Assembly: GCA_031769625.1 (NCBI GenBank)
Contig: JAUIMM010000738.1
Location: 1,493,501 to 1,557,500, forward strand
Reading direction: 5' to 3'
From: Taudactylus pleione
Taxonomy: Eukaryota; Chordata; Amphibia; Anura; Myobatrachidae
Length of the DNA: 64,000 bases
Part shown: positions 10,566-21,705 of the stretch, in pieces
How the letters are laid out: each line of letters opens with the position of its first letter
Position numbering within the stretch: position 1 is the stretch's first letter
Notes under the pieces: generated by a model
The model's input: the letters and a program-made list of their open reading frames with translations, nothing else
Databases searched by the model: none
What the model was told of the DNA's origin: nothing
Position numbers and translations under genes: made by a program

Positions 10566-11169
10566 GCATGTTTAAACACGGCCAGACACGATTCTTAGTA
10601 CATTTATTGCCAAGTACTGTAACTGTGATATTAATTAGGTGCCATTACTGTATTTTATTTATATTTTATGTTGATTTTGTAATACCTTATCCTGAGTAAC
10701 TCTTTTATCCGCATGCTCAACCCTAGCCTTTACATAATAAATAATATGTCTGAGTAAGAAATCCTTGCCTCTCTGCTGTGGTGTGAAAGGGGGGGTCATG
10801 TGTGTACTGCTGAAGAGAGGATACACTCCATCCAGAAGCACCAACAGAAGGTAACATCAGGACCTGTGATAATACATTTACCACAACAGTGTAAATAAAT
10901 AAATAAATATAAATCTTATTTGCAGTACCACAGTTGTATCCCAAATACCCATCAGGTAAACAAATGTGTTTTAATTTATGCCCTGCTATAGTGTAGAAAT
11001 GTTACTTTACAGTATTGGCTGCAAATTAGAAAGTCACCTTACACAATTTGTAGGCAATATAATGTAATAAAGTGTTATAAACATATGAGCGAATAGTGGG
11101 TCTGAGAGCGAATAGTGGGTCTGATACAGATATTTATGCAAAGCTGATATTTTCGCAGATCCAGCGACT
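10566..11169. other. No gene seen
   Basis: AT-rich spacer between two hAT insertions. A TAAATAAATAAATA microsatellite lies near 10893-10910. No coding or RNA feature recognised. Confidence 0.5.
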
Positions 11170-11768
11170 GTTTGGAACAGGGCCGGATTAACAATGGGGC
11201 GGGTGGAGCTTCAGCTCCAGGCCGCCAATCAAAATAGGCCCACAGCATGCAGCTATACTGCTGTAGACAGGATTTTTTTTTCCTGTTACAGCAGCCTGAC
11301 AGTAGACTCCCGAGGCCCCCCCCTCGACCGCAGGCTGCGACCATCCCACCCCACGGCCGCGTGGGATCAAACAGCAGCATCTGCTTTTAATACACACGCA
11401 GTTTGACAGGCGCGGTGGAAGGCTTCTGTAGTCCTCCCTGCGCCACTTACGCACTGTGTGTCTTGCCACCTCCGCTGCGCCGAGTGACATCATAACGCAT
11501 GACGTCACTTAGATACCGCCTCTTTGCCAGTCCACGCCGAGAAGAAGCAGTTGCCCTTCTCCAAAGAGACCACTCAGACTGAGCTCCATGAAGGCTGGGT
11601 AAGTAATTGATCCACCAGAAAGTTGTCAGGGAGGCTCAGTCCTGTGAGGCTGCTGCTGATCAGCACAATGTGGCTGACTGATCACATATGTTAATCGAAA
11701 ATAAATATGTGTATATTCATAGATGAGTGAGTGTATATGTGAATATATGTATACAGTATATGAATATA

Positions 11769-11775
<7 letters not shown>

Positions 11776-11806
<31 letters not shown>
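11776..11806. repeat. (TA)n microsatellite
   Basis: About 15 uninterrupted TA units, preceded by looser TATA-rich sequence. Confidence 0.9.
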
Positions 11807-11812
<6 letters not shown>

Positions 11813-11813
<1 letters not shown>

Positions 11814-12540
11814 GAACAAAGGGGGTGCACTCACCAGTCTTCTAAAATGAGGTTTTATTTCATCGTTTTAAAAAATTTTTTACAGCATCATAGTAAAACT
11901 CCGACGTTTCGGTCCTAGCCATGGACCTTTGTCAAGGTACAATTCCAAGTAGTACTTTGCATCAATATATACCTGAGTCCAATTAAGAGACTCCTCCCTC
12001 ACAATCATGTGAGTACAAACAATACAAACATATAGAGACATGAAGACATCATTTGTAATTGTGCAATAATACCAATCAAAGACTAACTAAAAAATGAAAA
12101 GTAATGAAAAAAACATGTTAACAGACACATATATAAAAACAAACCTTACAGGTATAATCGAGCTGCATCCCCCGCTAGCGTGCGTGTCAATTCCCCAAAC
12201 TTCCTGCCAAGTGGAACGCAAGTCGGTACCATTTCCTGTCAAGTGGCACGCAAGCTAATACAGCAGTCATGACAACCGCTGTTAAGGCTTCCTGTACTTC
12301 ATCCGTCGATGCTTGCGCCCTGATCAATCAAATCACAAACTAACAGAGTTTTCATATATTGACTCATCAAGCTAATATCAATTAGCTTGATGAGTCAATA
12401 TATGAAAACTCTGTTAGTTACATCTTCATTTAAATTAATGGGTTATAAGGTTGACGTATACTTGTTTATTTGCGTCACCGGGTCCCTAGTGTTCTTGTAT
12501 ATTACTTTGTGATTTGATTGATCCGGGCGCCAGCACCGTC
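11813..12540. mobile_element. Unclassified repeat with the 'CGACGTTTCGGTCC' phrase and nested hairpins
   Basis: The left part carries GGGGGTGCACTCACC and then CCGACGTTTCGGTCC plus CCTTTGTCAAGG, a phrase familiar from dispersed amphibian repeats. The sequence around 18683-18718 (GATAAAGGCC..GAAACGCGTT) is of the same style. The right part is built from inverted repeats: an outer pair, TGATCAATCAAATCACAAA at 12321-12339 with its inverse at about 12503-12522, and the perfect hairpin at 12338-12419. Superfamily not determined. Confidence 0.45.
12338..12419. repeat. Perfect inverted repeat, two 39-bp arms, 4-base loop
   Basis: The arm 12338-12376 (AACTAACAGAG ... CAAGCTAAT) and the arm 12381-12419 are exact reverse complements by eye. 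The spacer is ATCA. It sits in a repeat rather than near a gene. Confidence 0.9.
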
Positions 12541-12804
12541 TTCAAGATGATACATGCATAGAATCAGCGTGCTACACACACATAATAACATAATAACATC
12601 TACAGCCTAAGATCAGTGTGTGTGTATCAGTGCAGCAGGCACGGTACTCCCAGGCAGCAGAAAGTTTAACATGTCAGGCTGCGGGATGGTGGCGCCCTCC
12701 TCACTGTGGCGCTATATGCGCCCGTGTACCCGGCGTAATGGTCGGGCCGGCCCTGAGTGTATATATTAGGCACAACAGGTGTGTATAGTTGTAGAATTTA
12801 AAAG

Positions 12805-14331
12805 TAGGGATGTGCTCCGGAACATTTTTGCTGGATTTGGATTTGGTTCTAATTCGTCGTCTGGCTTTGGATTTGGATTTGCCAAACTGTGGTGACTGGC
12901 TTTGGATTTGGATTTGGATATGGATTTGGATTTTTTTTACAAAAATTTACAAAAAAGCTAAAATCACATAAATTGGTCTTTTTTTTCTTCCTAGAGTATT
13001 ATTAACCTCAATATCATTAATTTCCAGTCAATTTAGAACACCTCACAGCATATAATATTGTTTTCAACATTATTGGCCAAAGGTTGCAGTGAGCTGACTG
13101 GTTACCAAGCGACAAAGCAGCGGCACAGACATCACAGTATAAATCACATCTATGACACATTGCCACACAGCAGTGGCAGAAATGAAAGGTAGTGCACCCA
13201 CCCAGTGGGGTACAGCTAGCAGAATCACAGTACTTGCTTACAAAGTGGGCTACGGCCCAAGGAGTCACAGTGCACAATCTTATTCACATTACACCGCACA
13301 TAGTGCCCCTGATTCACATTACACCATAAAGTAGTGTCTCTTATTTATGTTACGACACACAGTAGTGCCCCTTTTATACAATGCCCAAAGTAGTGCCCCT
13401 TTTACACAATGCCCACAGTAGTGACCCTTTTACACAATGCCCACAGTAGTAATGCCCCTTATACAATGCCCACAGTAGTAGTGCCACTTTTACAATGCCC
13501 ACAGCAATAGTGTCCCTTACACAATGCCCCCAGTAGTGGTGCTCCCTATGCAGTCCCCTTAGTAGTAGGGCCCCATATGCAGTGCCCCCAGTAGTAGTAT
13601 GCCCCCAGTAGTATGCCCCCCATTAGCAGCCCCCCCAGTAGTATGCCCCCATAAGCAGGCCCCCAGTAGTATGCCCCCCATTAGCTGGCCCCCAGTAGTA
13701 TGCCACCCCAGTAGTATGCCCCCCATTAGCAGGCCCCCCCAGTAGTATGCAACCCCATTAGCAGGCCCCCTGTAGTATGCCCCCCCAGTAGTAGGCCCCC
13801 CAGTAGCAGGCCTCCTGTAGTATGCCCCCCCTGTAGTATGCCCCCCCCAGTAGTAGGCCCCTCCATTAGCAAGCCCCCATAAAAAAAACTTACCTGTATC
13901 CCCACTCCCGCCGCCGTCCACTCTGCTGCCACGCGACGAGGAGGCAGCCGGAAGACGGAGCTCATGAGTGAGCTCCAGCCGGCTCCCTCCGTGCAGCAGC
14001 CAATGAGAGTCAGTGTGTCTCTCATTGGCTTCTGTAACAAACACACAGCTGCCGCTGGCGGCTGTGTGTTTGTTCTGTGTAGGGCAGACCGCTATCACAG
14101 CGTTCTGTCCTACACTAGAGGAGCTGTGATGTCGGATTCTCTTGCAAGAATCCGACATCAGGTTGCCGCCGTTCGGCCCCGAACGGGGATCCGAGTCAGG
14201 CGGGGAACACCCGAACAGGCTTAGAGTGGACTCGGATCCCCTGTGTTCGGAGCGGTTCGGATTCCACAGAATCCGGATCCCCTATGTTCGGAGCGGTTCG
14301 GATTCCACAGAATCCGAACCGCTCATCTCTA
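12805..14331. mobile_element. Nested hAT of the TAGRGATGWGC family
   Basis: It begins TAGGGATGTGCTCCGG and ends CCGCTCATCTCTA, flanked by TTTAAAAG on both sides (exact 8-bp duplication). The left 200 bp (GGATTTGG repeats, then AACCTCAATATCATTAATTT) matches the left end of the hAT at 23637-28756 and, inverted, the right end of the one at 35070-38615. The middle is a CAGTAGT-type minisatellite. The right end holds CGGATTC / GAATCCG palindromes. No transposase remains. Confidence 0.88.
13360..13870. repeat. CCCCCAGTAGTATGCCCCC minisatellite (irregular)
   Basis: Irregular units of about 20-30 bp built from GCCCCCAGTAGTA and CCCATTAGCAGG. It stays open on the minus strand, producing Gly/Thr/Tyr-rich spurious ORFs of 199 and 106 residues. 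Confidence 0.85.
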
Positions 14332-14806
14332 TTTAAAAGATTTTGTAAACACATAATCTGTCATGCACGCTGCAATAAACATTAAGCACTAAACATGCCT
14401 ACTCCCGCTTGTAATGCTCTGATCAGTCGGTATGTCACAGACCACTCTCCGGCAACTTTCAGTGTTGGATACTGGCAAGGACTCCTAAATGCAGCTGGTT
14501 GGAGTAGTATAGACGGCATGTAAGCAGTGCGGGGAGAAAAGCCTCGGGGGAGCCCAACCACTTGGGGAGCACTAAACTCGCCCCCAGAGTGACAAATACG
14601 GGACACGTCCCTCACCTGCGGTCAAAGGTAGACGGGTAGCTTTGCCCTCCATGTTGCTAGCCACACCCAGTGGCACAGACCACACCCAATCATTAGTAGT
14701 CACCCACCCACTGTGCTGGTCTCACCTCCTGTGACAGCACACAGTAGGCCCTTCATAAATTTTAGCTCCAGGCCCATGTGGACCTTAATCTGGCACTGGT
14801 TTGGAA

Positions 14807-15439
14807 CTGTGCATGCACGAAAGCTGCACTGTGCATTCACAGTGATTACATTACTGCTACTCTCGTACATAGGAATTACTTGCATAGTGAGTGACAGGTA
14901 GTCAGTGTTTAGGTGTTGTAACAGGGGGGGGGGGGTTTGAAAAAAGCATGCATGTCTGACAGTTTAAATGCCGTTTCATGGGAGTGCATAAATTAGCCAT
15001 TGCGATCCCCTATGCAGCATGAGAGCTGTCTGTGTGTTAGGAGAGCTGCAGTGTTAGCGGCTGGTCAGACTTGACTTACATGCTGCGTGACTGGCCGATG
15101 TGTGTTGATGTTACTGGTGTTTACGCTGTTGCACGTGGTTGGATGGATGAGAAGGCAGCAGTGGCTGTCCCTATCTTCAGCTAAGCTTTGGAAGATATTA
15201 GCATATTTTAGCAACTGCGATCCATCAAAGAGACATGTTAGAGATCGCAGTTGCGAACGCATTAGCGTACATCAAACTGACCCATGAGAGAGAGATAGGA
15301 GTGGATCTGATGCAGGAGGATAGGTAAAGCATAATGCAAATTGCAGCCAGAGCATTAACAGTATATGCATCTATATGCGTGAGAATTAACACCTACAAAT
15401 GCATGTACCTTGGGGTGTATTCATGAAAGCTTGGAGAGG
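14807..15439. other. No gene seen
   Basis: Host-like spacer with a short poly-G tract near 14925. Inverted fragments around 15183-15260 (GCGATC / GATCGC with GCAACTGCG) suggest a decayed MITE. No coding exon is supported. Confidence 0.4.
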
Positions 15440-15460
15440 GACAAAATTGTGAGAGATAAA

Positions 15461-15834
15461 ATTAGTGTTATGGTAGACTAACCTTGAGAACTCAATAGGG
15501 TCCACAGGGATACCATGGGGATAATGTAGTTGGAGAGATCCAGGCACCAAACAGTTAAAGCTTTCAGCCCCAGGATGCCTCAGGTCCTCCTCCATATATT
15601 CCCCGGCCCAAGCCACAGGCCTTCAATTTTGTTAACAAGCCACAAGGCAAGAGAAGGAAAGAGGAGAATCATACACCAGAAACACTCTTACACAAGATGA
15701 GGGAATCCGTGACTAAAAGAAAAAAATTACCCACGCAGCCAGGTGCATCCTGGTGGGTGCCCTGTGGACCCTATGGACCTCGAAGAAAAGGAGTTATCAA
15801 GGTAAGTCTACCATAACTCTAATTTTCTTCTTCA
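15461..15834. repeat. DIRS complementary terminal sequences
   Basis: AAATTAGTGTTATGGTAGAC at about 15461 is the inverse of GTCTACCATAACTCTAATTT at about 15805-15824, extended by CAAGGT on the inner side. In addition AGGGTCCACAGGGAT at 15498 recurs directly as AGGGTCCATAGGGAT at about 15834. Inverted and overlapping complementary ends are what DIRS elements use instead of normal LTRs. Confidence 0.7.
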
Positions 15835-16572
15835 GGGTCCATAGGGATCTACAAGCATACAATGGGGATGTCCTAAAGCAGTTCCCGTAGGGTGGGGGAT
15901 GCTCCTGAGCAGAAAGGAGAAATCGTCGCCCAAAGGAAGCATCCTGAGAGGCAATAGTATCAAAGGCATAGAACCTAAGAAAAGTGTGGGCAGAAGACCA
16001 CATGGCTGCCTTACACAACTGTTCAGAAGAGGCACCACAACTAAACACCCACAATTGCCCTACAGACCAAGTAGAATGTTCTGTCACCGTGCTTGGGACA
16101 GGGAGATCAGCCTGTGTGTACACCTGAGAGATAGTCATGCGTAGCCTTCTCGCCAGAGTCTACTTGCTAGCTGGCCATCCTCGTTTGTGAAAACCATATA
16201 ATACAAAAAGAGCGTCTGATTCTCTAACAGAGTTTGTGTGCTCCACATAGATACAGAGAGCATGAATTACATCCAGGGAGGTTTCAACTACAGAAAGATC
16301 TGGAGCCTGAAAAGCTGGAACTACAATTTCTTCATTCACATGAAAATGGTACACTACCTTAGAAAGGTAACTCTCCTTTATACGAAGAACAGCTCTTTCC
16401 TGGGGAAAAATCAAAAATTGGAAGCGACAAGAGAGCGCTGCCAAATCAGAGACTCTGCATGCAGAAGAGATAACGAGGATAAAAAGTGTCTTCGCTGTCA
16501 ACCATTTCAAGTCTACAGAGTCCAGAGGTTGAAATGGGGGAGCTTGTAGCCCCTTAAGAACCAAAGACAAAT
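15797..16572 (-). pseudogene. DIRS tyrosine recombinase (one in-frame stop, catalytic Arg changed)
   Basis: The minus strand reads WDLSLVLKGLQAPPFQPLD, DLKWLTAKTLFILVI, SSACRVSDLAALSCR (first catalytic Arg), DALFVLYG, then, after a single in-frame TAG near 16160, LARRLRMTISQVY, HSTWSVGQ and FLRFYAFDTIASQ. The HxxR box of tyrosine recombinases reads HSTW here, so the second catalytic Arg is lost. The nucleophile Tyr region is kept. About 258 residues remain in one frame, spanning most of the catalytic domain. The enzyme integrates circular DNA copies in DIRS elements. This copy is inactive by stop and by catalytic substitution. It is interrupted upstream at 16581. Confidence 0.87.
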
Positions 16573-16580
16573 CCCACGGT

Positions 16581-17226
16581 CAGGCTCGGACTGGGCCGCC
16601 GGGGATTCGGGGATTTCCCTGGTGGGCCCCAGTGTAATATAGCCATGCCCTCTATAGCAGGAGGGCGGGGCTTTCTGCATGTCACTGGCACAATTATTTA
16701 GCTGCTTGCTGGGTAGTCATGCTACTGACACCCGGCGGCAGCTGCAAGTTGCGGGTGGTGGGTACGGGCGGCCGGCTCCTATATCGACAGCATCTCCTTT
16801 ATTAGTAACACCACCGATTCCAATTCCGGAATCAGTGGTGACATCATAGGGGCGGGGCTTTGCGCATGTCACCGGCGGCGTTGATTCGGTGCTTGCTGGA
16901 AAGTCGGGCTATGACTGATGCGGTGGCAGCCGCCAGCTCTTTTTAGCAGTAACATATCCGGAATCAGTGGTGATGTCACGGGGGGCGGGGCTTAGCACAT
17001 GTCACCGACGGCGCTGTTGTATAGCTGCTTGCCGGGTAGTGAGCTGTTGAGTTGACTGATCCGGCGACAGCTGCAGACGGCAGACGGCTCCATTCCAATC
17101 CTGCACCACTCGGAATCAGTGGTGATGTCATGGGAAGGGGGAGAGGAAGCGGCTTAGCAAGGCTTCTGCAGGAGACAGTCCCCTTCTTGCCGGGTAGAAG
17201 CTCCACACTTTTTAAATAAAACATTT
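16581..17226. mobile_element. GC-rich insertion, CAGGCTCGGACTGG end, with three tandem units
   Basis: DIRS coding sequence stops at CCCACGGT and is followed by CAGGCTCGGACTGGGCC, a hAT-type end; no matching right end was found. Inside, a GGGCGGGGCTT ... GCATGTCACCGGCGGCG unit recurs at about 16665, 16851 and 16983 (spacing 186 and 132 bp), each copy accompanied by GGAATCAGTGGTGATGTCA. No gene. Confidence 0.55.
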
Positions 17227-17526
17227 TTGTAGCATTTATTATTCAGATCCAACTTAATAACTATTCATATTCAATCATACAACACCACCTAGTCAGTACA
17301 CTCAGATTCATCTTGCCATTACCACTAGGAACAAAACACATACCCCACCCCCCAAGTCATAATGCCTAGCCTGCCATATGCAAACTTAACACATATATCC
17401 ACTGTGCATATGTAGTTAAAACATTCTCTCATAAATTTTTTCATACAGAACAGGTGACCAGCACCAACTACAATCCGTCTGGAAGCTGGCACTCTCTCTG
17501 AAGCAATCATCAATATACACTAGAAC

Positions 17527-17682
17527 CAGGGGTGTCAAACTCGTGGCCATCCAGCTATTGTGGACTACGTATCCCAGCATGCCCTGCCACAGTTTTAGCA
17601 TGCCCTAATAGCAAAACTGTGGAAGTGCATGCTGGGATGTGTACTTCCACTAACGCTGGATGGCCCAAGTTTGACACCACTG
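17527..17682. mobile_element. hAT MITE, CAGGGGTGTCAAACT ends
   Basis: Starts CAGGGGTGTCAAACTCG, ends AGTTTGACACCACTG, with inner inverted copies of GCATGCTGGGA. The flanks CACTAGAAC and CACTGGAC look like a decayed 8-bp duplication. Confidence 0.8.
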
Positions 17683-17788
17683 CACTGGACATTGTTCAGG
17701 CTTATGATTAGCAAACTGTCTATTACCAGTGGCTCATTATCAAAATCAAACTAGCACTAACTCGCCATCCCTAAAATACCCCTTATAC

Positions 17789-18198
17789 GGGATATGTTCA
17801 ATATCCCGGCACATGATGGGATTCCAGCATGCAGAATGCCGGCGCTGGAATCCCGGCACCAGTCAGAATCCCGGCGTCGGCATCTTGACCGATGGAATTC
17901 CGAAGGTAAGTCGCAGGATTAGGGGGGGGAGGAGGAGGTTAGGGTTAGGCACTACGGGGAGCTGTTAGATTTAGGGTACAGGGAGGGGGAGGTTAGGGTT
18001 AGGCACTAAGTTGGAGGGTTAAGTTTAGGGTGCGTGGAGGGTAGGTTAGGTTTAGGCACTGGGGCGAGGGTTAGGTTTAGGGGAGGTTAGGTTTAGGCAC
18101 GGGGGGAGAGTGAGGATACCTACCGACAGGTGTCGGTATCCTTACCCTGTCGGGATGCCAGCATCAGGATTTTGAACGCCGGCATCCCATACTCAACC
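17789..18198. mobile_element. MITE-like element carrying TTAGGG telomere-like repeats
   Basis: Flanked by CCCTTATAC on both sides (9 bp, exact). The ends are GGGATATGTTCAATATCCCG and an imperfect inverse ending CATCCCATACTCAAC. The middle is a run of degenerate GGTTAGGGTTAGGCAC units about 30-35 bp apart. The units point opposite to those at 4199-4669, as expected for an insertion in the other orientation. Confidence 0.82.
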
Positions 18199-18459
18199 CC
18201 CTTATACAAAGGTTATGTACTTGACACATTTCAAATTAACATTAACAAATAAAAAGCCCAGCATAACCTAGAGCACATCCTCTGCCAAGCCAGTCCAACG
18301 TAGACAAGCCTCACTACAAGACAAATATATACCATCTCACGCTTTGTATTTATGCAACTGTACAGATTTCCCTTTAGGCTTACTGTACATTACACACCAC
18401 ATATTGCAACCTGTTTGTTATCCCTCTGTACTCCCTTTATATGATCGCCCACCTTTTTC

Positions 18460-19300
18460 AGGCAGTGGCAGTGTTATGAAGATGTATTAGCATACCCTCC
18501 AACATAATCTGTTCCACAAGGTACAAAATGCTCTGCTCCTGGACTTCCCACCTAATTTATTTATGAGATCACACTGTCAATGCTTGCTGACACTGCAAGG
18601 ACAAATAACCAAATAAGATGGCTGACATAATCAATCCAGGAAGTATAAATAAAAGACTTGGGACAGCATTTCACAACCCTTGATAAAGGCCAAACCAGGC
18701 AGAAACGCGTTAGAACAGGACATATAATACTAGATATGAGGACCAATAGCCCTCCTGACCCACACACTCCAGTTACAAAATGTCCACTGCTTACCAGGAG
18801 AGGATGCTATATTAAGGAGATCAGCACATACATCCCTTGGTTGGAGAGCGCTGATGACAGCCTCATCCCTGTGTACAGAAAGACTTTGCCTGCCCGCCCG
18901 CATCAAGACGTTGTAAGTACTATAAAAGAGAGCACCACACCACAGATGTATCAATATTTACAGTTGTCAGCTTATTGGCAATCTCAAAGATTTTGGACGC
19001 TTGTACTGCGCCCCATATCTGGCATAGTGAAGAACAGCGCACAACCCTCCCCTCCCTCCTTCCCAATTCTTCATTATAGCACATTTGTCCTGCGTCCATC
19101 ACTCCCATTCACAAACTCCTATCCTCCCATTGTTATGTTTATTGTTACATGTTTGTCCAGCTGATGTGTATATGAATATACAAATCCAATACCCTCCTAT
19201 CTTATCTGAGGGATGTCCATCCCCTTGTCTACTGCATATTATCCTTTTAATACAACTTTGACAAATGTTTATTCAATAAAATCATTAAGTTTTACATCTG
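18460..19300. repeat. Repeat fragments; no gene
   Basis: 18463-18600 matches the sequence around the hAT at 20245-21507 (CAGTGGCAGTGTTATGAAG and GATCACACTGTC on either side of that insertion), so the two are copies of one older repeat. 18640-18720 has the GATAAAGGCC..GAAACGCGTT phrase. The 168-residue plus-strand ORF at 18658-19164 starts inside that repeat, has no recognisable domain and ends in low-complexity Pro/Ser/Tyr, so I do not call it a gene. Confidence 0.45.
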
Positions 19301-19540
19301 CAGCCATTGTGTTAATGACGTCATATTTAAAGGTTTAGCGCTTGGGTATACCATACTGTACTGTACTAATTTTATAGGGAACTTGGTTACCTCCTAACCT
19401 AAAGCAGCTTCTGCCACAGGAGTGTCTAGACTTTAGCGCTTAAGCACAGAATACCAATACCACCAGAAGTTCCACACTGTTGACTAACCTGTCTGGCTTG
19501 GGGGGTGGGTAGTGGTCATAAATTTAAATTTGTGTACACA

Positions 19541-20053
19541 GGGCCTGATTCACTACGGATCGCTATTCTGCTTATATGCACACAACGCAGTTGCTAATAT
19601 TAGCGGTGATATGTAAATGTTTGCATTCGCATTGCGATTGCAGCCTGACATAAGGACGCCCACTTCCCTTTACTCACATCCGTATACTTGGCCAAATAGA
19701 GAAACAATCGGTAACATCGGAAGGTTAATGAAGCCCAGACCTTACTCAGGAATTGCTTACTTTGCTATGACAGATGGCCTCTGGTATCGTAGTGGATAAT
19801 TTATGCACACCCCTGCAACTCCGTTGAAATGCACTGGCACGCTTGCGTTCGCCCAACCACACCCTCGTCACCACCCACAAACTACACTTCTTGTCAAGCA
19901 CTCTGCCATGGGTCTGCATATTCTCTTCGATCGCAATCACGATCGCAGTGGCTAGTTCGCGCACACGCACTGCGATGCATAATCATTCGCAGTACGCAGC
20001 AATCAACTGATTGCGTGCGTATAAGCAACTGCGTTCCTTGCTGAATCAGGCCC
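19541..20053. mobile_element. TIR element, GGGCCTGATTCA family
   Basis: Starts GGGCCTGATTCACTACGG, ends GCTGAATCAGGCCC, with ACA on both sides (3-bp duplication). The interior has GCGATCGCA-type palindromes. Other members: 29245-31317, 32404-32928, 50972-51570, 57895-58492, and single ends near 46162 and 47669. Confidence 0.85.
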
Positions 20054-20244
20054 ACAGTACAGTTCGACAGAGTCGGTGTACTATACTATGTAAGCAGCAA
20101 AGAGGTGGATCCATGGAGCCTTAAGCCAACAATGTTAGTGTTGTTGTACTAAAGAGAGGGGGAACTCAGGAGGACATTTTTAACTTTACTCAGCTGGTTA
20201 TAGAAAAAACAGTCAGTGGCAGTGTTATGAAGATGCGTTAGAGA

Positions 20245-21507
20245 CAGTGGCGTAACTTCATCCCAGGTGCTGGAGGCAAGATAAATGTTGGTGCCCCCCC
20301 CCAAACTAAAATGTACCAGCACCTATGCCAGCCCCAGCTGCCGCCGCCCCCCTTATGCAGTTCCTTTTATATAATGTCCCCAGTAGTAGTCCGCCTATGT
20401 AGTGCTCCCCAGTAATGGTCCCCCTATGCAGTACATCCAGTAGGAGCCCCCGGTAGTTGCCCCCAGTAGTGAGGCCCCTTGTAGTTGCCCCCAGTAGTGA
20501 GCCCCCTGTAGTTGCCCCCAGTAGTGAGGCCCCTGTAGTTACCCCCAGTAGTGAGGCCCCTGTAGTTGCCCCCAGTAGTGAGGCCCCTGTAGTTGCCCCC
20601 AGTAGTGAGCCCCTGTAGTTGCCCCCAGTAGTGAGCCCCTGTAGTTGCCCCCAGTAGTGAGGTCCCTGTAGTTACCCCCAGTAGTGATGCCCCTGTAGTT
20701 GCCCCCAGTAGTAAGGCCCCTGTAGTTGCCCCCAGTAGTGAGCCCCTGTAGTTGCCCCCAGTAGTGAGCCCCTGTAGTTGCCTCCAGTAGTGAGGTCCCT
20801 GTAGTTACCCCCAGTAGTGAGGCCCCTGTAGTTGCCCCCAGTAGTAGGCCCCTGTAGTTGCCCCCAGTAGTGAGCCCCTGTAGTTGTCCCCAGTAGTGAG
20901 CCCCTGTAGTTGCCCCCAGTAGTAGGCCCCTGTAGTTGCCCCCGGTAGTAGGCCCCTGTAGTTGCCCCCAGTAGTGATGGCCCCCACCGCGCGCGCGCAC
21001 ACACGAAAAAAACAAACAAACAAACACTTACCTTTATCCCCGCTCCAGTGCTGCTGCAGTCCATCCCTGGCGTCCGCTCCTCGGCACTATGAGAGTGACG
21101 TCATTACGTCACTCCCATAGTGCGCTGCGGGACCCGGAAGACGGAGCTCACTCCTGAGCTCCGTCCCCGGCGTCCGCTCCTCGCACTATGGGAGTGACGT
21201 TATGACGTCACTCCCATAGTACACTGCGGGACCCGGAAGACGGAGGGAGCTCCGTCCTCCGGCTACCGCCAGGAGGATAGGAGCCGGGCGCCCGCTGGTA
21301 ACACACTCAGCGGGCGCCCGGCAAATGGAGGGTGCAGGGGTGCGACCGCACCCCTTGCACCCTCCGTAGTTACGCCAATGGAGGTGGAGCGCCGATCAGC
21401 GGTGCTCCTTCTCCATGCAGCTCCCGGGGACAATGGAGCCAGGTGCCCCCTTCAGGGCTGACGCCCGGCAGCAAATTACTCCATTGTCTCCGGGAGTTCC
21501 GCCACTG
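20245..21507. mobile_element. Non-autonomous hAT, CAGTGGCGTAACTTC ends, with minisatellite and CRE-like block
   Basis: Begins CAGTGGCGTAACTTC and ends GGAGTTCCGCCACTG. GTTAGAGA directly flanks both ends (exact 8-bp duplication). It carries a 26-bp minisatellite (20451-20978), then a GCGCGCGCACACAC tract, then two copies of a CACTATG(A/G)GAGTGACGT segment with TGACGTCA-like palindromes. An inner CGTAGTTACGCCAATG near 21365 looks like an older end. No transposase. Confidence 0.9.
20451..20978. repeat. 26-27-bp minisatellite, about 20 copies
   Basis: The unit is GTTGCCCCCAGTAGTGAGCC plus CCTGTA. Because the unit lacks stops on the minus strand it yields overlapping Gly/Thr/Tyr-rich ORFs of 162, 130 and 72 residues, which are artefacts. 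Confidence 0.92.
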
Positions 21508-21705
21508 GTTAGAGATCACACTGTCTATGCTTGCTAACACAAACTATTAAATTAAATTGCTGTTTTGTTATCCTTTGTATTATATTGTGGGGACATACAC
21601 TGTCAGTGTGTCTCCCCAAATATAATACAACATAGGATTAAATACAGTAGTAAATGTGAAACTGGCCTTATTTGAAATGTACAATTTTTTCTTTATATAC
21701 TATAC

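Larger units (their letters stand above)
11178..14798. mobile_element. hAT, CAGGGCCGGATTAA ends, with nested elements
   Basis: It starts CAGGGCCGGATTAACA and ends CTTAATCTGGCACTG, and GTTTGGAA stands on both sides (exact 8-bp target duplication). The own sequence is the GC-rich left part (to about 11700) and the right part from 14340. The middle holds an element with a GACGTTTCGGTCC phrase and hairpins (about 11813-12540) and a complete hAT at 12805-14331. No transposase of its own is visible. Confidence 0.85.

Noticed and set aside
13559..14158. 199-residue Gly/Thr/Tyr-rich ORF
   Set aside because: Translation of the CAGTAGT minisatellite inside a hAT.
18658..19164. 168-residue plus-strand ORF as a gene
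   Set aside because: It begins in a dispersed repeat phrase, lacks any recognisable domain, and ends in low-complexity sequence.
20539..21064. 162- and 130-residue Gly/Thr/Tyr-rich ORFs
   Set aside because: Translation of the 26-bp minisatellite in two frames.
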